A stretch of 64,000 nucleotides of DNA from NCBI RefSeq assembly GCF_008807415.1, contig NZ_CP043626.1:5184501-5248500 (forward strand). Direction: 5' to 3'. The position numbers and the translations under genes were made by a program. Positions 46,100 through 55,221 of the stretch are shown here, piece by piece (position 1 is the stretch's first letter; each line of letters starts with the position of its first letter). This stretch comes from Pseudomonas denitrificans (nom. rej.) (GTDB taxonomy: Bacteria; Pseudomonadota; Gammaproteobacteria; Pseudomonadales; Pseudomonadaceae). The notes under the pieces are model-generated. The model ran no database searches. It was not told the origin of the DNA and saw only the letters and a list, made by a program, of their open reading frames with translations.

Positions 46100-46840
46100 T
46101 CAGGCGTCGGCAGGCGTGGCGGTGAACAGGTAGCCGGCGCCGTGGATGGTGATGATCAGTTCGGGCTCGGCCGGATCATCGCGCAGCTTGCGGCGCAGGC
46201 GACCGACCAGCACGTCGATGGAGCGGTCGTTGGGCAGCCATTCGCGGTTGCGGATCTGGTCCATCAGCTGGTCGCGGCTCAGGGTGTGACCGGTGTTGCG
46301 CAGGAACACGCAGAGCAGCTGGAACTCGCCGTGGGTCAGCGGGGTTTCGCTGCCGTCGCGGTCCATCAGGCGGCGGCGGTCCGGGTCCAGTGTCCAGTGG
46401 GCGAAGCGCTTGTGGTTCTGCCGGCTGGCGGACACCGAAATGGCGGCGGGCTGGCGGGCGTGGCGCACGCGGCGGATCAGGTTCTTCGCACGGGACACCA
46501 GCTCGCGGGGGTTCAGCGGCTTGATCACGTAGTCATCGGCGCCGCATTCCAGGCCAACGATGCGGTCGATGTCATCGTTGCGCCCGGTGATCAGGATGAT
46601 GCCGACCTCCGAACGCACGCGCAGCTCGCGGGTCAGGGTCAGGCCGTCCTTGCCCGGCAGGCGGATGTCGAGCATCACCAGGTCGATGGGCTGGCCGGCC
46701 TGCTCGGCTTCGGCCAGGTACGCCTCGGCCTGTTCGGCGGCGCCGGCGCAAAGCACGTCATAGCCTTCCTCGCCGAGGTAGGCCTGGAGGAGCTCGCGAA
46801 TCACCGGATCGTCGTCGACGATCAGTACACGGGAAGTCAT
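46100..46840 (-). CDS. aruR: OmpR-family response regulator AruR
   Basis: 246 aa. Receiver domain with acidic pocket DDD (9-11), phospho-acceptor Asp58 in VMLDIRLPG, and Lys in YVIKPLNPRELV. Winged-helix domain about 150-240 (LTHGEFQLLCVFLRNTGHTLSRDQLMDQI ... VLVGRLRRKLRDD ... GAGYLF). TorR-like. First gene of the aruR-SBP-aruS operon. In PAO1 AruR/AruS (PA4983/PA4982) control aruI-aruH (recollection), which fits the neighbourhood here. Confidence 0.85.
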   Translation of the reverse strand: MTSRVLIVDDDPVIRELLQAYLGEEGYDVLCAGAAEQAEAYLAEAEQAGQPIDLVMLDIRLPGKDGLTLTRELRVRSEVGIILITGRNDDIDRIVGLECGADDYVIKPLNPRELVSRAKNLIRRVRHARQPAAISVSASRQNHKRFAHWTLDPDRRRLMDRDGSETPLTHGEFQLLCVFLRNTGHTLSRDQLMDQIRNREWLPNDRSIDVLVGRLRRKLRDDPAEPELIITIHGAGYLFTATPADA

Positions 46841-46956
46841 CGCAATACCCTGCTGAGGCCGCCGCTCGTGACGGGGCCGTTCTTGTTATGCGTGGAGGTA
46901 GAGCTGTAGGAACTGTCCTGCAGATGGCGGCAGGTTACCGCCCGCTGAACAATCGA

Positions 46957-47604
46957 TCAACAGACTCCCGACGCCCGACAGAAGCGCTGCCGGCCACCGT
47001 ACTGGAGGCCATCCACCCAGGCTTCGCAGATCTGCACGCCCTGTTCCGGGGTGAAGGTATTGGGGTTCAGACCGGACTCCAGCCACAACCCGTCGAGCAA
47101 GGCGCTGAGGGCAATCGCGGCCAGTTCCGCGTCGAAATCAGCCCACTCCTGCTCTTTCGCCAGTTCGTTCAGCGCCTGCGTCAGCAGCGCGCGGTACTCG
47201 CCGTAGGAATGATCGTGCGCCTTGTTGATTTCCTCGGCCGTCTTCACCGCGCCCCAGAACGCCAGCCAGGCATCCAGCAGTTGCGGGTCGAGCAGCTCGG
47301 CGGAAAACGACGCGCGAAAGAACGCCGACAGCCGTGCGCGGGCATCCGGCGCCGCCTCGGCAATGGCCTCGCGCAGCAGCTGCATGACCCGCCCGGTAAC
47401 GGTCAGGTAGGCCTCGGCCACCAACTCGTCCTTGCCCGAATAGTGGTGGTTGATCAGCCCCACCGAGACCCCGGCCTCGGCGCAGATCTTGCGTATGGAT
47501 GCTCCCTGGAAGCCATGGCGTTTCAGGCACGCGAGGGTGGCCTCGATCAGCAGCGCCTTGCGCTGCTCCGGCTCCAGTCGGGTAAAGCGGACTTCCTCGT
47601 TCAT
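46957..47604 (-). CDS. TetR-family regulator (BetI-like C-terminal domain)
   Basis: 215 aa. HTH in residues 12-60 (ALLIEATLACLKRHGFQGASIRKICAEAGVSVGLINHHYSGKDEL). The ligand domain with LSAFFRASFSAELLDPQLLDAWLAFW resembles the BetI C-terminal type. Divergent from the polyamine-type binding protein gene. A palindrome CTGAACGATTGTTCG 31 bp upstream of its start recurs identically near the enoyl-CoA hydratase operon, suggesting autoregulation and control of that operon. Not BetI itself: there are no betBA genes here. Confidence 0.85.
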   Translation of the reverse strand: MNEEVRFTRLEPEQRKALLIEATLACLKRHGFQGASIRKICAEAGVSVGLINHHYSGKDELVAEAYLTVTGRVMQLLREAIAEAAPDARARLSAFFRASFSAELLDPQLLDAWLAFWGAVKTAEEINKAHDHSYGEYRALLTQALNELAKEQEWADFDAELAAIALSALLDGLWLESGLNPNTFTPEQGVQICEAWVDGLQYGGRQRFCRASGVC

Positions 47605-47634
47605 GCCTGGCTCCTAAGGTTTCAGGTGGCCAAT

Positions 47635-47649
47635 CTGAACGATTGTTCG
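47635..47649. promoter_or_regulatory. TetR operator candidate at the tetR / binding-protein divergent promoter
   Basis: CTGAACGATTGTTCG; the reverse complement is found at 40832-40846. 31 bp upstream of the tetR start codon. Confidence 0.65.
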
Positions 47650-47715
47650 ATTGGACGCCAGCGCCAGGGCGCTGTTGACGTTTTGCCACGGCCGCGACGA
47701 TGCGCGCTCACAAAG

Positions 47716-47859
47716 GTCGATGCGAGCCGTTAGTCGTCCCTTCGGGTTGCGCGAAAAATCACGCCAGGCTAGACGCGGGACGCCAGCAATGGTCATTCCC
47801 TTGCCTAGTCCCGCAACGACGCATGGCGTGATTTTTCGCGGCAACGCGGCTCGCGTCGA
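47716..47859. repeat. Large imperfect inverted repeat in the tetR / binding-protein spacer
   Basis: Inner perfect 16-bp arms GCGAAAAATCACGCCA (47751-47766) and TGGCGTGATTTTTCGC (47824-47839). Outer arms GTCGATGCGAGCCG (47716-47729) and CGGCTCGCGTCGA (47847-47859) match with one mismatch. The loop holds a third pair, CTAG-CGGGAC and GTCCCGC. The left arm carries about 16 extra bases. No ORF in the region. Confidence 0.75.
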
Positions 47860-47975
47860 AACGCCAACAGACCCTTACCTACCCGTTCGGGGAATGGCCG
47901 GGGAACCGGCCCTGGTCGAGAGTGGCTTCATCCGCGATATCTCCAATCCATAACAAAATCAAAGGTGGGACTGAC

Positions 47976-49079
47976 ATGCAGAAAACGCTCGCAGCAGTAC
48001 TCAGCGCGGCGCTGGCAACCTTGCCGGCACTGGGTCACGGGGAGGATGCCGAAGGCGCGAAGACGCTGCGGCTGTATAACTGGACCGACTACATCGGCGA
48101 ACACACCATCGCCGATTTCGAGAAGGAAACCGGGATCAAGGTGGTCTACGACACCTTCGATTCTTACGAGACCGTGCAGGGCAAACTGCTGCCCGGCCGC
48201 TCGGGCTATGACCTGGTGGTGCTCAACGCCGCCCTGGTGCCGCCGCTGCTCAAGGCGGGCGTCTTCCAGCCGCTGGACAAGTCCAAGCTGCCCAGCTGGA
48301 ACAACCTCGACGCTGATGTGCTCAAGCACCTGGACCACTACGATCCGGGCGTGCAGTACTCGGCGCCCTACACCTGGGGCAGCAACGGCATCACCTACAA
48401 CATCGACAAGATCAAGCAGCGCATGCCCGACGCCCCCATCGGCTCGCTGGCGATGCTGTTCGATCCGAAGATCGTGTCGAAATTCGCCGATTGCGGGGTG
48501 ACCATCATCGACTCCCCCACCGACGTGATCCCGCTGGCCCTGGCCTACCTCAAGCGTGACCCCAACAGCGCGCTGCCCGAGGACCTCAAGGCCGCTCAGG
48601 ACCTGCTGCAATCGATCCGCCCGTACATCCGCAAGTTCGACTCCACCAGCTACCTGAACGGCCTGGCCAACGGCGACCAGTGCATGGCGATGACCTGGTC
48701 CGGCGACTACGCCACCGCCCAGGCCCGCGCCGACGAAGCCGGCGCCAAGGTCAAGCTGGGCTACTTCGTGCCCAAGGAAGGCTCGCTGATCTGGTTCGAC
48801 GACTTCTACATCCCGGCCGACGCGCCACACGTGGCAAACGCCCACAAGTTCATCGAATACATGCTGCAGCCCAAGGTGGCCGCCGGCGTCGCCGACTACA
48901 TCCGCTACGCCTCCAGCAACGCCGCCGCCACCCCGCTGCTGGCCGCCGAAGTGCGCAACGACCCGGCGATCTATCCCGACGCCGAGACCCGCGCCCGCCT
49001 GTTCACCCAGAAAGTGCAGACCCCCAAGGCGACCCGCCTGATCACCCGTACCTGGAACGCGGTGAAGACCGGGACCTGA
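47976..49079 (+). CDS. Periplasmic polyamine-type substrate-binding protein (PotF/SpuD family)
   Basis: 367 aa. Signal peptide MQKTLAAVLSAALATLPALG. Body LRLYNWTDYIGEHTIADFEKETGIKV and YDLVVLNAALVPPLLKAGVF typical of PotD/PotF proteins; also SYLNGLANGDQCMAMTWSGDYATAQARA. No membrane or ATPase partner lies beside it. Start at 47976 with AGGTGG 9-10 bases upstream. The aminotransferase follows after 92 bp, so the ligand may be a polyamine, GABA or guanidino compound that the transaminase consumes. Confidence 0.85.
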   Translation: MQKTLAAVLSAALATLPALGHGEDAEGAKTLRLYNWTDYIGEHTIADFEKETGIKVVYDTFDSYETVQGKLLPGRSGYDLVVLNAALVPPLLKAGVFQPLDKSKLPSWNNLDADVLKHLDHYDPGVQYSAPYTWGSNGITYNIDKIKQRMPDAPIGSLAMLFDPKIVSKFADCGVTIIDSPTDVIPLALAYLKRDPNSALPEDLKAAQDLLQSIRPYIRKFDSTSYLNGLANGDQCMAMTWSGDYATAQARADEAGAKVKLGYFVPKEGSLIWFDDFYIPADAPHVANAHKFIEYMLQPKVAAGVADYIRYASSNAAATPLLAAEVRNDPAIYPDAETRARLFTQKVQTPKATRLITRTWNAVKTGT

Positions 49080-49171
49080 TGGATCGCCAACCACACGCCC
49101 CGGCCTGAGCGCCGGGGCACGGGGAGAAGGCTCTCCCCAGGACGAATAACCGGAATACCGAGGTAAAGCAG

Positions 49172-50590
49172 ATGACCACCCCAACCCCAGCCTTCTTCGC
49201 CCAGTTCAACGACGAGCAGCTGGTCGCCGCCGACAAAGCCCACTACATGCACGGCTACCACGTGTTCGACGATCACCGGGTCAACGGTGCGCTGAACATC
49301 GCCGCCGGCGAGGGCGCCTACATCTACGACACCAAGGGCAATCGCTACCTGGACGCCGTGGGCGGCATGTGGTGCACGAACATCGGCCTGGGCCGCGCGG
49401 AAATGGCCGATGCCATCGCCGAGCAGGTACGCAAGCTGGCCTACTCCAACCCCTTCTGCGACATGGCCAACGTCACCGCCATCCAGCTCTGCGAGAAACT
49501 CGCCGAACTGGCGCCGGGCGACCTCGACCACGTGTTCCTCACCACTGGCGGCTCCACCGCCGTGGACACCGCCTACCGCCTGATCCAGTACTACCAGAAC
49601 TGCCGCGGCAAGCATGAGAAGAAGCACATCATCAGCCGCGTCAACGCCTACCACGGCTCGACCTTCCTCACCATGTCGCTGGGCGGCAAGGTCGCCGACC
49701 ACCCGGCCGAATTCGACTTCCTCAAGGACGTCATCCACCACATCTCCTGCCCCAACCCCTACCGCGCGCCGGAAGGGATGACCGAGGGCGACTTCCTCGA
49801 ATTCCTGGTGAAGGAATTCGAAGACAAGATCCTCGAGCTGGGCCAGGACAAGGTCGCCGCCTTCTTCGCCGAGCCGATCATGGGCTCGGGCGGCGTGATC
49901 ATCCCGCCCAAGGGCTACCACCAGCGCATGTGGCAGGTCTGCCAGAAGTACGATGTGCTCTACGTCGCCGACGAGGTGGTGACTTCCTTCGGCCGCCTCG
50001 GCGCCTTCTTCGCCTCCGAGGACGTGTTCGGCATGCAGCCGGACATCATCACCACCGCCAAGGGCCTGACCTCCGGCTACCTGCCGCTGGGCGCATGCAT
50101 CTTCTCCGACCGCATCTGGAAGGTGATCGGCGAGGCCGACAAGGGCCGCTGCTTCGCCCACGGTTTCACCTACAGCGGGCACCCGGTGAGCTGCGTCTCG
50201 GCACTGAAGAACATCGAGATCATCGAGCGCGAGAATCTGCTGGAGCACGTGAAGGACGTCGGTGGCTACCTGGAGCAGCGTCTGCAGGAACTGGCCGAGC
50301 TGCCGCTGGTGGGCAGCGTGCGTTGCCAGAAGCTGATGGCCTGCGTCGAGTTCGTCGCCGACAAGCGCAGCAAGGTGCTCTTCCCCGAGGAGCTGAACAT
50401 CGGCGAGAAGATCCACCTGCGCGCCCAGGCCAAGGGCCTGCTGGTGCGGCCGATCGTGCACCTGAACGTGATGTCGCCGCCGCTGACCATCACCCGCGAG
50501 CAGGTCGACGAGATCGTCGACACCCTGCGCGAGTCGATCCTCGAAGCCGCCGAAGACCTCAAGCGCAGCGGTGATTACGCGGGGCACTGA
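49172..50590 (+). CDS. Class III PLP aminotransferase (putrescine/GABA/omega-amino acid:pyruvate type)
   Basis: 472 aa. MHGYHVFDDHRVNGALNIAA, GMWCTNIGLGRAEMADAIAEQ, TTGGSTAVDTAYRLIQYY, SRVNAYHGSTFLTMSLGG, Asp in LYVADEVVTSFGRLG, PLP Lys in IITTAKGLTSGYLPLG. Transfers an amino group from an amine or omega-amino acid to pyruvate or alpha-ketoglutarate. GAGGTAAAG ahead of the ATG. Its stop overlaps the start of the LuxR gene (TGATG), so they are co-translated. Confidence 0.88.
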   Translation: MTTPTPAFFAQFNDEQLVAADKAHYMHGYHVFDDHRVNGALNIAAGEGAYIYDTKGNRYLDAVGGMWCTNIGLGRAEMADAIAEQVRKLAYSNPFCDMANVTAIQLCEKLAELAPGDLDHVFLTTGGSTAVDTAYRLIQYYQNCRGKHEKKHIISRVNAYHGSTFLTMSLGGKVADHPAEFDFLKDVIHHISCPNPYRAPEGMTEGDFLEFLVKEFEDKILELGQDKVAAFFAEPIMGSGGVIIPPKGYHQRMWQVCQKYDVLYVADEVVTSFGRLGAFFASEDVFGMQPDIITTAKGLTSGYLPLGACIFSDRIWKVIGEADKGRCFAHGFTYSGHPVSCVSALKNIEIIERENLLEHVKDVGGYLEQRLQELAELPLVGSVRCQKLMACVEFVADKRSKVLFPEELNIGEKIHLRAQAKGLLVRPIVHLNVMSPPLTITREQVDEIVDTLRESILEAAEDLKRSGDYAGH

Positions 50591-51513
50591 TGATCGATCC
50601 GAGGATTTTGCCTACACCCCGGCAGCCCTTTAGACTGCCGGACATGAGCGAATCCCAGGCGCTGAGCGAAACCTCCGACGCACCGGCCCTGCATGCCTGG
50701 CATGCGGGGCTGGCGCGCGCCCTGGCCAGCGTCGGCGAAGTCGTCTTCGTCGAACGCCTGGCCGACGCCCTGGGCTGCCTGGTGCCGGTGGAGTCGGTGA
50801 TGCTCGGCCTGGAACAGCGCGGCCAGCCGCCGCAACCGCTGTACCAGCGCGGCGTCCACCCGGACCACCACGAGGCCCTGGTCGACCGCTACTACGCCCG
50901 CGGCTACCTGCTCGACCCCTTCTGCCTGGCCATGGAAGACGGCCTCACCGAAGGCTTCTACCCGCTGGCCGACATCGCCCCGGACGACTTCTTCGCCAGC
51001 GAGTACTACAAGACCTACTACCTCAAGTTCGGCTGCACCGAGGACTGTCACTTCATCATCGACCTGGGCGAGACGCGCAAGGTTTCGCTGTGCCTGTACC
51101 AGGGCGAGAGCGGCGCACGCTTCAGCGAAACCCAGCTGGACCTGCTGGCCACCGCCCTGCCGCTGGTGCGCGAGCTGTTCCGCCAGTTCGAGCGCAATGG
51201 CGGGCTGGACCTGCTGCTGGCCGGGCGCGGCGTGAAAGTCAGTGCGCCGGACGACCAGGCGCCGCTGAACCGGCACATCCGCGCCGCCTTCATGAACTTC
51301 GGCGCCGACCTGCTCACCGAGCGCGAACGGGAAATCGCCCACCTGCTGTTGCGCGGCCACTCGGTGAAATCCAGCGCGCGGGTGCTGGATATCTCGCCGG
51401 AAACCGTGCGCATGCACCGCAAGCACCTCTACACCAAGCTGGCGATCAACTCCCAGGCGGAGCTGTTCTCTCTGTTCATCGACTGGCTCACCGGCGGCGT
51501 CGCCGCCGCCTGA
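50590..51513 (+). CDS. LuxR-family transcriptional regulator
   Basis: 307 aa. The N-terminal ~220 residues form an uncharacterised sensor region (DRYYARGYLLDPFCLAMEDG, FFASEYYKTYYLKFG, FRQFERNGGLDLLLAGR). C-terminal HTH (LTEREREIAHLLLRGHSVKSSARVLDISPETVRMHRKHLYTKL). ATG at 50590 overlaps the aminotransferase stop; 50644 (MSESQA) is an alternative start. Probably controls the binding protein and aminotransferase genes. Not an obvious acyl-homoserine-lactone receptor. Confidence 0.85.
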   Translation: MIDPRILPTPRQPFRLPDMSESQALSETSDAPALHAWHAGLARALASVGEVVFVERLADALGCLVPVESVMLGLEQRGQPPQPLYQRGVHPDHHEALVDRYYARGYLLDPFCLAMEDGLTEGFYPLADIAPDDFFASEYYKTYYLKFGCTEDCHFIIDLGETRKVSLCLYQGESGARFSETQLDLLATALPLVRELFRQFERNGGLDLLLAGRGVKVSAPDDQAPLNRHIRAAFMNFGADLLTEREREIAHLLLRGHSVKSSARVLDISPETVRMHRKHLYTKLAINSQAELFSLFIDWLTGGVAAA

Positions 51514-51522
51514 CCCTGCTCT

Positions 51523-51607
51523 ACGTAGGATGGCGTGGAGCGAAGCGATACCCATCGATCCTTCCCGCCATCAGCATGGGTATCGCTGCGCTCCACCCAT
51601 CCTACGA
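51523..51607. repeat. 85-bp palindrome, family E
   Basis: Outer arms GTAGGATGGCGTGGAGCGAA then GCGATACCCAT and the inverse ATGGGTATCGCTGCGCTCCA then CCCATCCTAC, separated by about 20 bp. Just after the luxR stop. One copy seen. Confidence 0.75.
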
Positions 51608-51610
51608 TTC

Positions 51611-51697
51611 TGTAGGAGCGAGCTTGCTCGCGAACGCCTCACGCCGTGCCCACCCGGTTCGCGAGCAAGGACTGGGCGTCCCCCTCGGTCCTACGAA
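51611..51697. repeat. Long REP-like inverted element, family C copy 2
   Basis: TGTAGGAGCGAGCTTGCTCG CGAA ... TTCGCGAGCAAGGACTGG then CCCCCTCGGTCCTACGA. Reverse orientation of 40871-40966; immediately follows the family E palindrome. Confidence 0.75.
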
Positions 51698-51806
51698 AAG
51701 CATTCCCGCCTCACCACCGGTCATTGCGGCGCGTGCGCAGAAAATCTGCCAACCTATGGCCTTTCCCGCTGTCTGACCCGTGCCCCACCACCAGGAGAGC
51801 TCCCCG

Positions 51807-52817
51807 ATGCCCCGCCGCTGGCTACCCGCCTTGCTGTTGGCCGCCGCCCTGCCGCTGCACGCCGCCGAATCCAAACCCACCTACGGCCCGGAACTGGAGC
51901 GCTTCAACTACTCCTACCCGGTCGGTCACTACAGCTTCGCGTCCCAGGGCCACCACATGCACATGGCCTACATCGACGTGAAGCCCAAGAAGCAGCCCAA
52001 CGGCCGCACCGTGGTGCTGCTGCACGGCAAGAACTTCTGCGCCGGCACCTGGGAAACCACCATCGCCGCCCTGAGCGACGCCGGCTACCGCGTGGTCGCG
52101 CCGGACCAGATCGGCTTCTGCAAGTCCACCAAGCCCGAGCGCTACCAGTACAGCTTCCAGCAACTGGCGACCAACACCCACGCCCTGCTCGAGCACCTGA
52201 AGGTCGGCAAGATCACCCTGCTCGGCCACTCCACCGGCGGCATGCTCGCCACCCGCTACGCGCTGATGTATCCGCAGCAGGTCGAGCAGCTGGCCATGGT
52301 CAACCCCATCGGCCTGGAAGACTGGAAAGCCCTGGGCGTGCCCTACCGCACCCCGGACCAGTGGTACGAGCGCGAGCTGAAGACCAGCGCCGAAGGCATC
52401 CGCCAGTACGAGCAGGCGACCTACTACGCCGGCCAGTGGAAACCCGAGTACGACAAGTGGGTGAACATGCTCGCCGGCCTGTTCAACGGCGCCGGCCACG
52501 AGCGCGTGGCGTGGAACTCGGCGCTGCTCTACGACATGATCTTCACCCAGCCGGTGGTCTACGAGTTCGGCCAGCTGAAGATGCCGACCCTGCTGCTGAT
52601 CGGCACCAGGGACAACACCGCCATCGGCAAGGACCTGGCCCCGGCCGAGCTGAAACCCAAGCTGGGCAACTACGCCGAACTGGGCAAGGCCACCGCCAAG
52701 GCCATCCCCAACGCCACCCTGGTGGAATTCGACGACATGGGCCACGCCCCGCAGATCCAGGACCCGAAGCGCTTCCACGAGGCGCTGCTCAAGGGATTGG
52801 CGGAGCTCAAGCGCTGA
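51807..52817 (+). CDS. Secreted alpha/beta-hydrolase
   Basis: 336 aa. Signal peptide MPRRWLPALLLAAALPLHAA. Oxyanion loop VVLLHGKNFCAGTWETTI, VVAPDQIGFCKSTKP, nucleophile Ser in LLGHSTGGMLATRYAL, acid near IGTRDNTAIG, His in DDMGHAPQIQDPKRFH. Periplasmic; substrate unknown, similar in layout to proline-iminopeptidase/epoxide-hydrolase-like enzymes. AGGAGAG lies 8-9 bases before the ATG. Confidence 0.85.
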   Translation: MPRRWLPALLLAAALPLHAAESKPTYGPELERFNYSYPVGHYSFASQGHHMHMAYIDVKPKKQPNGRTVVLLHGKNFCAGTWETTIAALSDAGYRVVAPDQIGFCKSTKPERYQYSFQQLATNTHALLEHLKVGKITLLGHSTGGMLATRYALMYPQQVEQLAMVNPIGLEDWKALGVPYRTPDQWYERELKTSAEGIRQYEQATYYAGQWKPEYDKWVNMLAGLFNGAGHERVAWNSALLYDMIFTQPVVYEFGQLKMPTLLLIGTRDNTAIGKDLAPAELKPKLGNYAELGKATAKAIPNATLVEFDDMGHAPQIQDPKRFHEALLKGLAELKR

Positions 52818-52835
52818 TCTGTGCCCAGGGTTGAG

Positions 52836-53088
52836 CGATCGCGGACGGAGTCCGCTCCTACGTTTCCTTGCAACATCGGCGCAGGGGCTCCCCTCACCCC
52901 AGCCCTCTCCCGGAGGGAGAGGGAGCCGTTCGGAGTGACGGGGTTGTGACGAATGCAGCCGGCGAACTCAAAGCTTTCCAAGCGCAGAGGGCGGTCCCCT
53001 CTCCCCCTGGGAGAGGGCTAGGGTGAGGGCCAGCCGTGGCACCATGCCAAATCTGCAGGCGTCCTCCTCGCTCCTACAAAAGAGCCCC
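52836..53088. repeat. Repeat-filled intergenic region (family D inverted pair)
   Basis: No gene. CCCTCACCCCAGCCCTCTCC at 52891 and its inverse GGGAGAGGGCTAGGGTGAGG ending at 53029 (20 of 21 matched) flank about 100 bp. A partial family A end (GATCGCGGACGGAGTCCGCT) is at 52838. Confidence 0.7.
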
Positions 53089-53132
53089 AACAAAAACGCC
53101 GGCCCCCTTCCCAGGGAGCCGGCGTTTTTGTT
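53089..53132. terminator. Bidirectional Rho-independent terminator
   Basis: Perfect 15-bp arms AACAAAAACGCCGGC / GCCGGCGTTTTTGTT with a 14-nt loop; ends choV on the minus strand (11 bases after its stop) and could also stop plus-strand reads from the hydrolase. Confidence 0.9.
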
Positions 53133-53143
53133 CAGGCGGGCAA

Positions 53144-54322
53144 TCAGCCCAGGTTCTTGCCCAGCAGCGCGTGGTACAGCTCGCTGTCGCCGAGCACGCC
53201 AACCACGCGGCTCTGCTCCTGCAGCACCAGCTTGTGGCCGGTCTGGTAGCGGATCTGCAGCGCGTCGCGCATGCGGATGTTGACGTCCACCAGGGTCGGC
53301 TCGTGCTTGAGCTTCTCCACCGGGTCACCCGGGCGCCATTGCTGCAGGTCGATGATGTTGCTGCCCTGGCGAGCGGTCTTGATCTGGTTCGACTCGGTCA
53401 GGCCCAGCCAGCAGTCGCGGCCCTGGTCGAAGCACACCTCGTCGGCCTGGCGGCGGCACTGGTCCAGGCCACGCATCAGGCTGGAGCCGCACAGCACGTT
53501 GAGCGGGTTGGTGTGGGCCACGAAAGTACGCACGTAGTCGTCCGCCGGGCTGAGCACGATTTCCTCGGGCTTGCCGTGCTGGATGATGCGGCCGTCCTTC
53601 ATGATCGCGATGCGCGTACCGATCTTCAGCGCCTCGTCCAGGTCGTGGCTGACGAAGACGATGGTCTTGTGCAGCTGGCGTTGCAGCACCAGCAGTTCAT
53701 CCTGCAGCTGCTGGCGGATCAGCGGGTCCAGCGCGGAGAAGGGTTCGTCCATCAACAGGATGTCGCCATCCATCGCCAGCGCGCGGGCCAGGCCGACGCG
53801 CTGCTGCATGCCGCCGGAGAGCGAATCCGGGCGCTTGTCGCGCCATTGCGACAGGCCGACCAGTTCGAGCTTCTCGTCGATCACCTTCTTCCGCTCGTTG
53901 GCCGGGCGGCCCTGCATCTCCAGGCCGAAGCCGATGTTCTCGGCCACGGTCAGCCAGGGCATCAGTGCGAACTTCTGGAACACCATGGCGATGCGCTTGG
54001 TGCGCATGGTCTTGAGCGCCGCCGGCGAGCAGTTGGCGATATCCACCTGCTGGCCTTCGTGCTCGATCAGCAGCTTGCCGCGGCTGACCCGGTTGAGGCC
54101 GTTGATGCAACGCAGCAGGCTGGACTTGCCCGAGCCCGACAGGCCCATCATCACGCAGATTTCGCCGCGTTCGACATCCAGGCAGGCATCCTCGACACCC
54201 AGCACCTGGCCGGTGCGCTTGAGGATTTCCTCGCGGCCCAGGCCCTGATCCAGCAGCTTGAGCGCTTCCTTGGTGTGGGTGCCGAAAATCACATCCACAT
54301 GTTCGAATCGAATCGCCGACAT
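53144..54322 (-). CDS. choV: Choline/betaine ABC transporter ATP-binding protein ChoV
   Basis: 392 aa, ProV/OpuAA family. Walker A GLSGSGKSS, Q-loop MVFQKFALMPW, signature LSGGMQQRVGLARAL, Walker B ILLMDEPFSALD, switch His in FVSHDLDEA. A C-terminal extension (about 285-392), CBS-like and degenerate, follows (EPTLVDVNIRMRDALQIRYQTGHKLVL). Energises uptake of choline-type quaternary amines. Last gene of choX-choW-choV; 5-bp gap to choW. Confidence 0.92.
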   Translation of the reverse strand: MSAIRFEHVDVIFGTHTKEALKLLDQGLGREEILKRTGQVLGVEDACLDVERGEICVMMGLSGSGKSSLLRCINGLNRVSRGKLLIEHEGQQVDIANCSPAALKTMRTKRIAMVFQKFALMPWLTVAENIGFGLEMQGRPANERKKVIDEKLELVGLSQWRDKRPDSLSGGMQQRVGLARALAMDGDILLMDEPFSALDPLIRQQLQDELLVLQRQLHKTIVFVSHDLDEALKIGTRIAIMKDGRIIQHGKPEEIVLSPADDYVRTFVAHTNPLNVLCGSSLMRGLDQCRRQADEVCFDQGRDCWLGLTESNQIKTARQGSNIIDLQQWRPGDPVEKLKHEPTLVDVNIRMRDALQIRYQTGHKLVLQEQSRVVGVLGDSELYHALLGKNLG

Positions 54323-54327
54323 AGTAC

Positions 54328-55167
54328 TTACCTCCCCCGCAGCGAACGTTGCTTGCACACCCGGTCGAGCAGGATGGCGAGCAGGACGATGGCCAGACCG
54401 GCCTCGAAGCCGAGGGAAATGTCCGCCGTGTTGAGCGCGTTGACCACCGGCTTGCCGAGGCCATCAGCACCCACCAGCGCGGCGATAACCACCATCGACA
54501 GCGACAACATGATGCATTGGGTGATCCCCGCGCCGATGCTTGGCATGGCGTGCGGCAGCTCGATGCGCGTCAGCAGTTGCCAGCGCGAGCAGCCGAAGGC
54601 CTTGCCGGCGTCCAACAGCTCCGCCGGCACATCCTGGATACCCAGGCAGGTGAGGCGGATGGGCGCGGCGATGGCGAAGATCACCGTGGAGATCAGACCC
54701 GGAACCACACCCAGGCCGAACAGGGTCAGGGTGGGGATCAGGTAGACGAAGGTGGGCACCGTCTGCATCAAATCCAGCAGCGGCCTCAGCCCGGTGTAGA
54801 ACCAGGGCTTGTGCGCCGCCAGGATGCCCAGCGGCACCCCGACGGCAATGCACACCACCGTGGCGAAGATCACCTGCGCCAGGGTCTCCATGGTTTCCTG
54901 CCAGTACCCCAGGTTGAGGATCAGCAGCAGCGAGGCCAGGGCAAATACGGCAAGCCCCCAGCTGCGCTGGATGTAGAACACCAGGAAGACCAGCAGCGCG
55001 ATCAGCGCCAGCGGGTTGAACCAGAGCAGGCTGTTGGTGACGCCGTGGATGAGGAACTCGAGGGTGTCGGAAATCTTGTCGAACACCGACGCGCCATGTT
55101 GCGTGAGCCAGTCGACGAAGGCGGCGATATGCTCGCCCAGCGGTAACTTGTGGTCAGTCAGAAACAT
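54328..55167 (-). CDS. choW: Choline/betaine ABC transporter permease ChoW
   Basis: 279 aa with about six membrane helices (LALIALLVFLVFYIQ, LAVFALASLLLILNLGYW, AQVIFATVVCIAVGVPLGILAA, PTFVYLIPTLTLFGLGVVPG and others). The EAA-type loop LDAGKAFGCSRWQLLTRIELPHAMP contacts ChoV. Belongs to the ProW family. 54-bp gap from choX. Confidence 0.93.
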   Translation of the reverse strand: MFLTDHKLPLGEHIAAFVDWLTQHGASVFDKISDTLEFLIHGVTNSLLWFNPLALIALLVFLVFYIQRSWGLAVFALASLLLILNLGYWQETMETLAQVIFATVVCIAVGVPLGILAAHKPWFYTGLRPLLDLMQTVPTFVYLIPTLTLFGLGVVPGLISTVIFAIAAPIRLTCLGIQDVPAELLDAGKAFGCSRWQLLTRIELPHAMPSIGAGITQCIMLSLSMVVIAALVGADGLGKPVVNALNTADISLGFEAGLAIVLLAILLDRVCKQRSLRGR

Positions 55168-55221
55168 AATGCGGGCCCATCAGAAGCTTGAGGAATCGGC
55201 CAACGGCAATGCTTTCGGCAC

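Noticed and set aside
46957..47604. Naming the TetR regulator betI
   Set aside because: The C-terminal domain is BetI-like, but betB, betA and betT are absent and the operator recurs at the CoA/arginine operon instead.
47723..47868. Integron attC-like site suggested by the large inverted repeat
   Set aside because: The R' and R'' core sites (GTTRRRY / RYYYAAC) are not present at the proper ends and no cassette gene or integrase is nearby.
52836..53088. Small ORFs in the region after the secreted hydrolase
   Set aside because: They translate REP repeats, lack ribosome-binding sites and show no protein-like composition.
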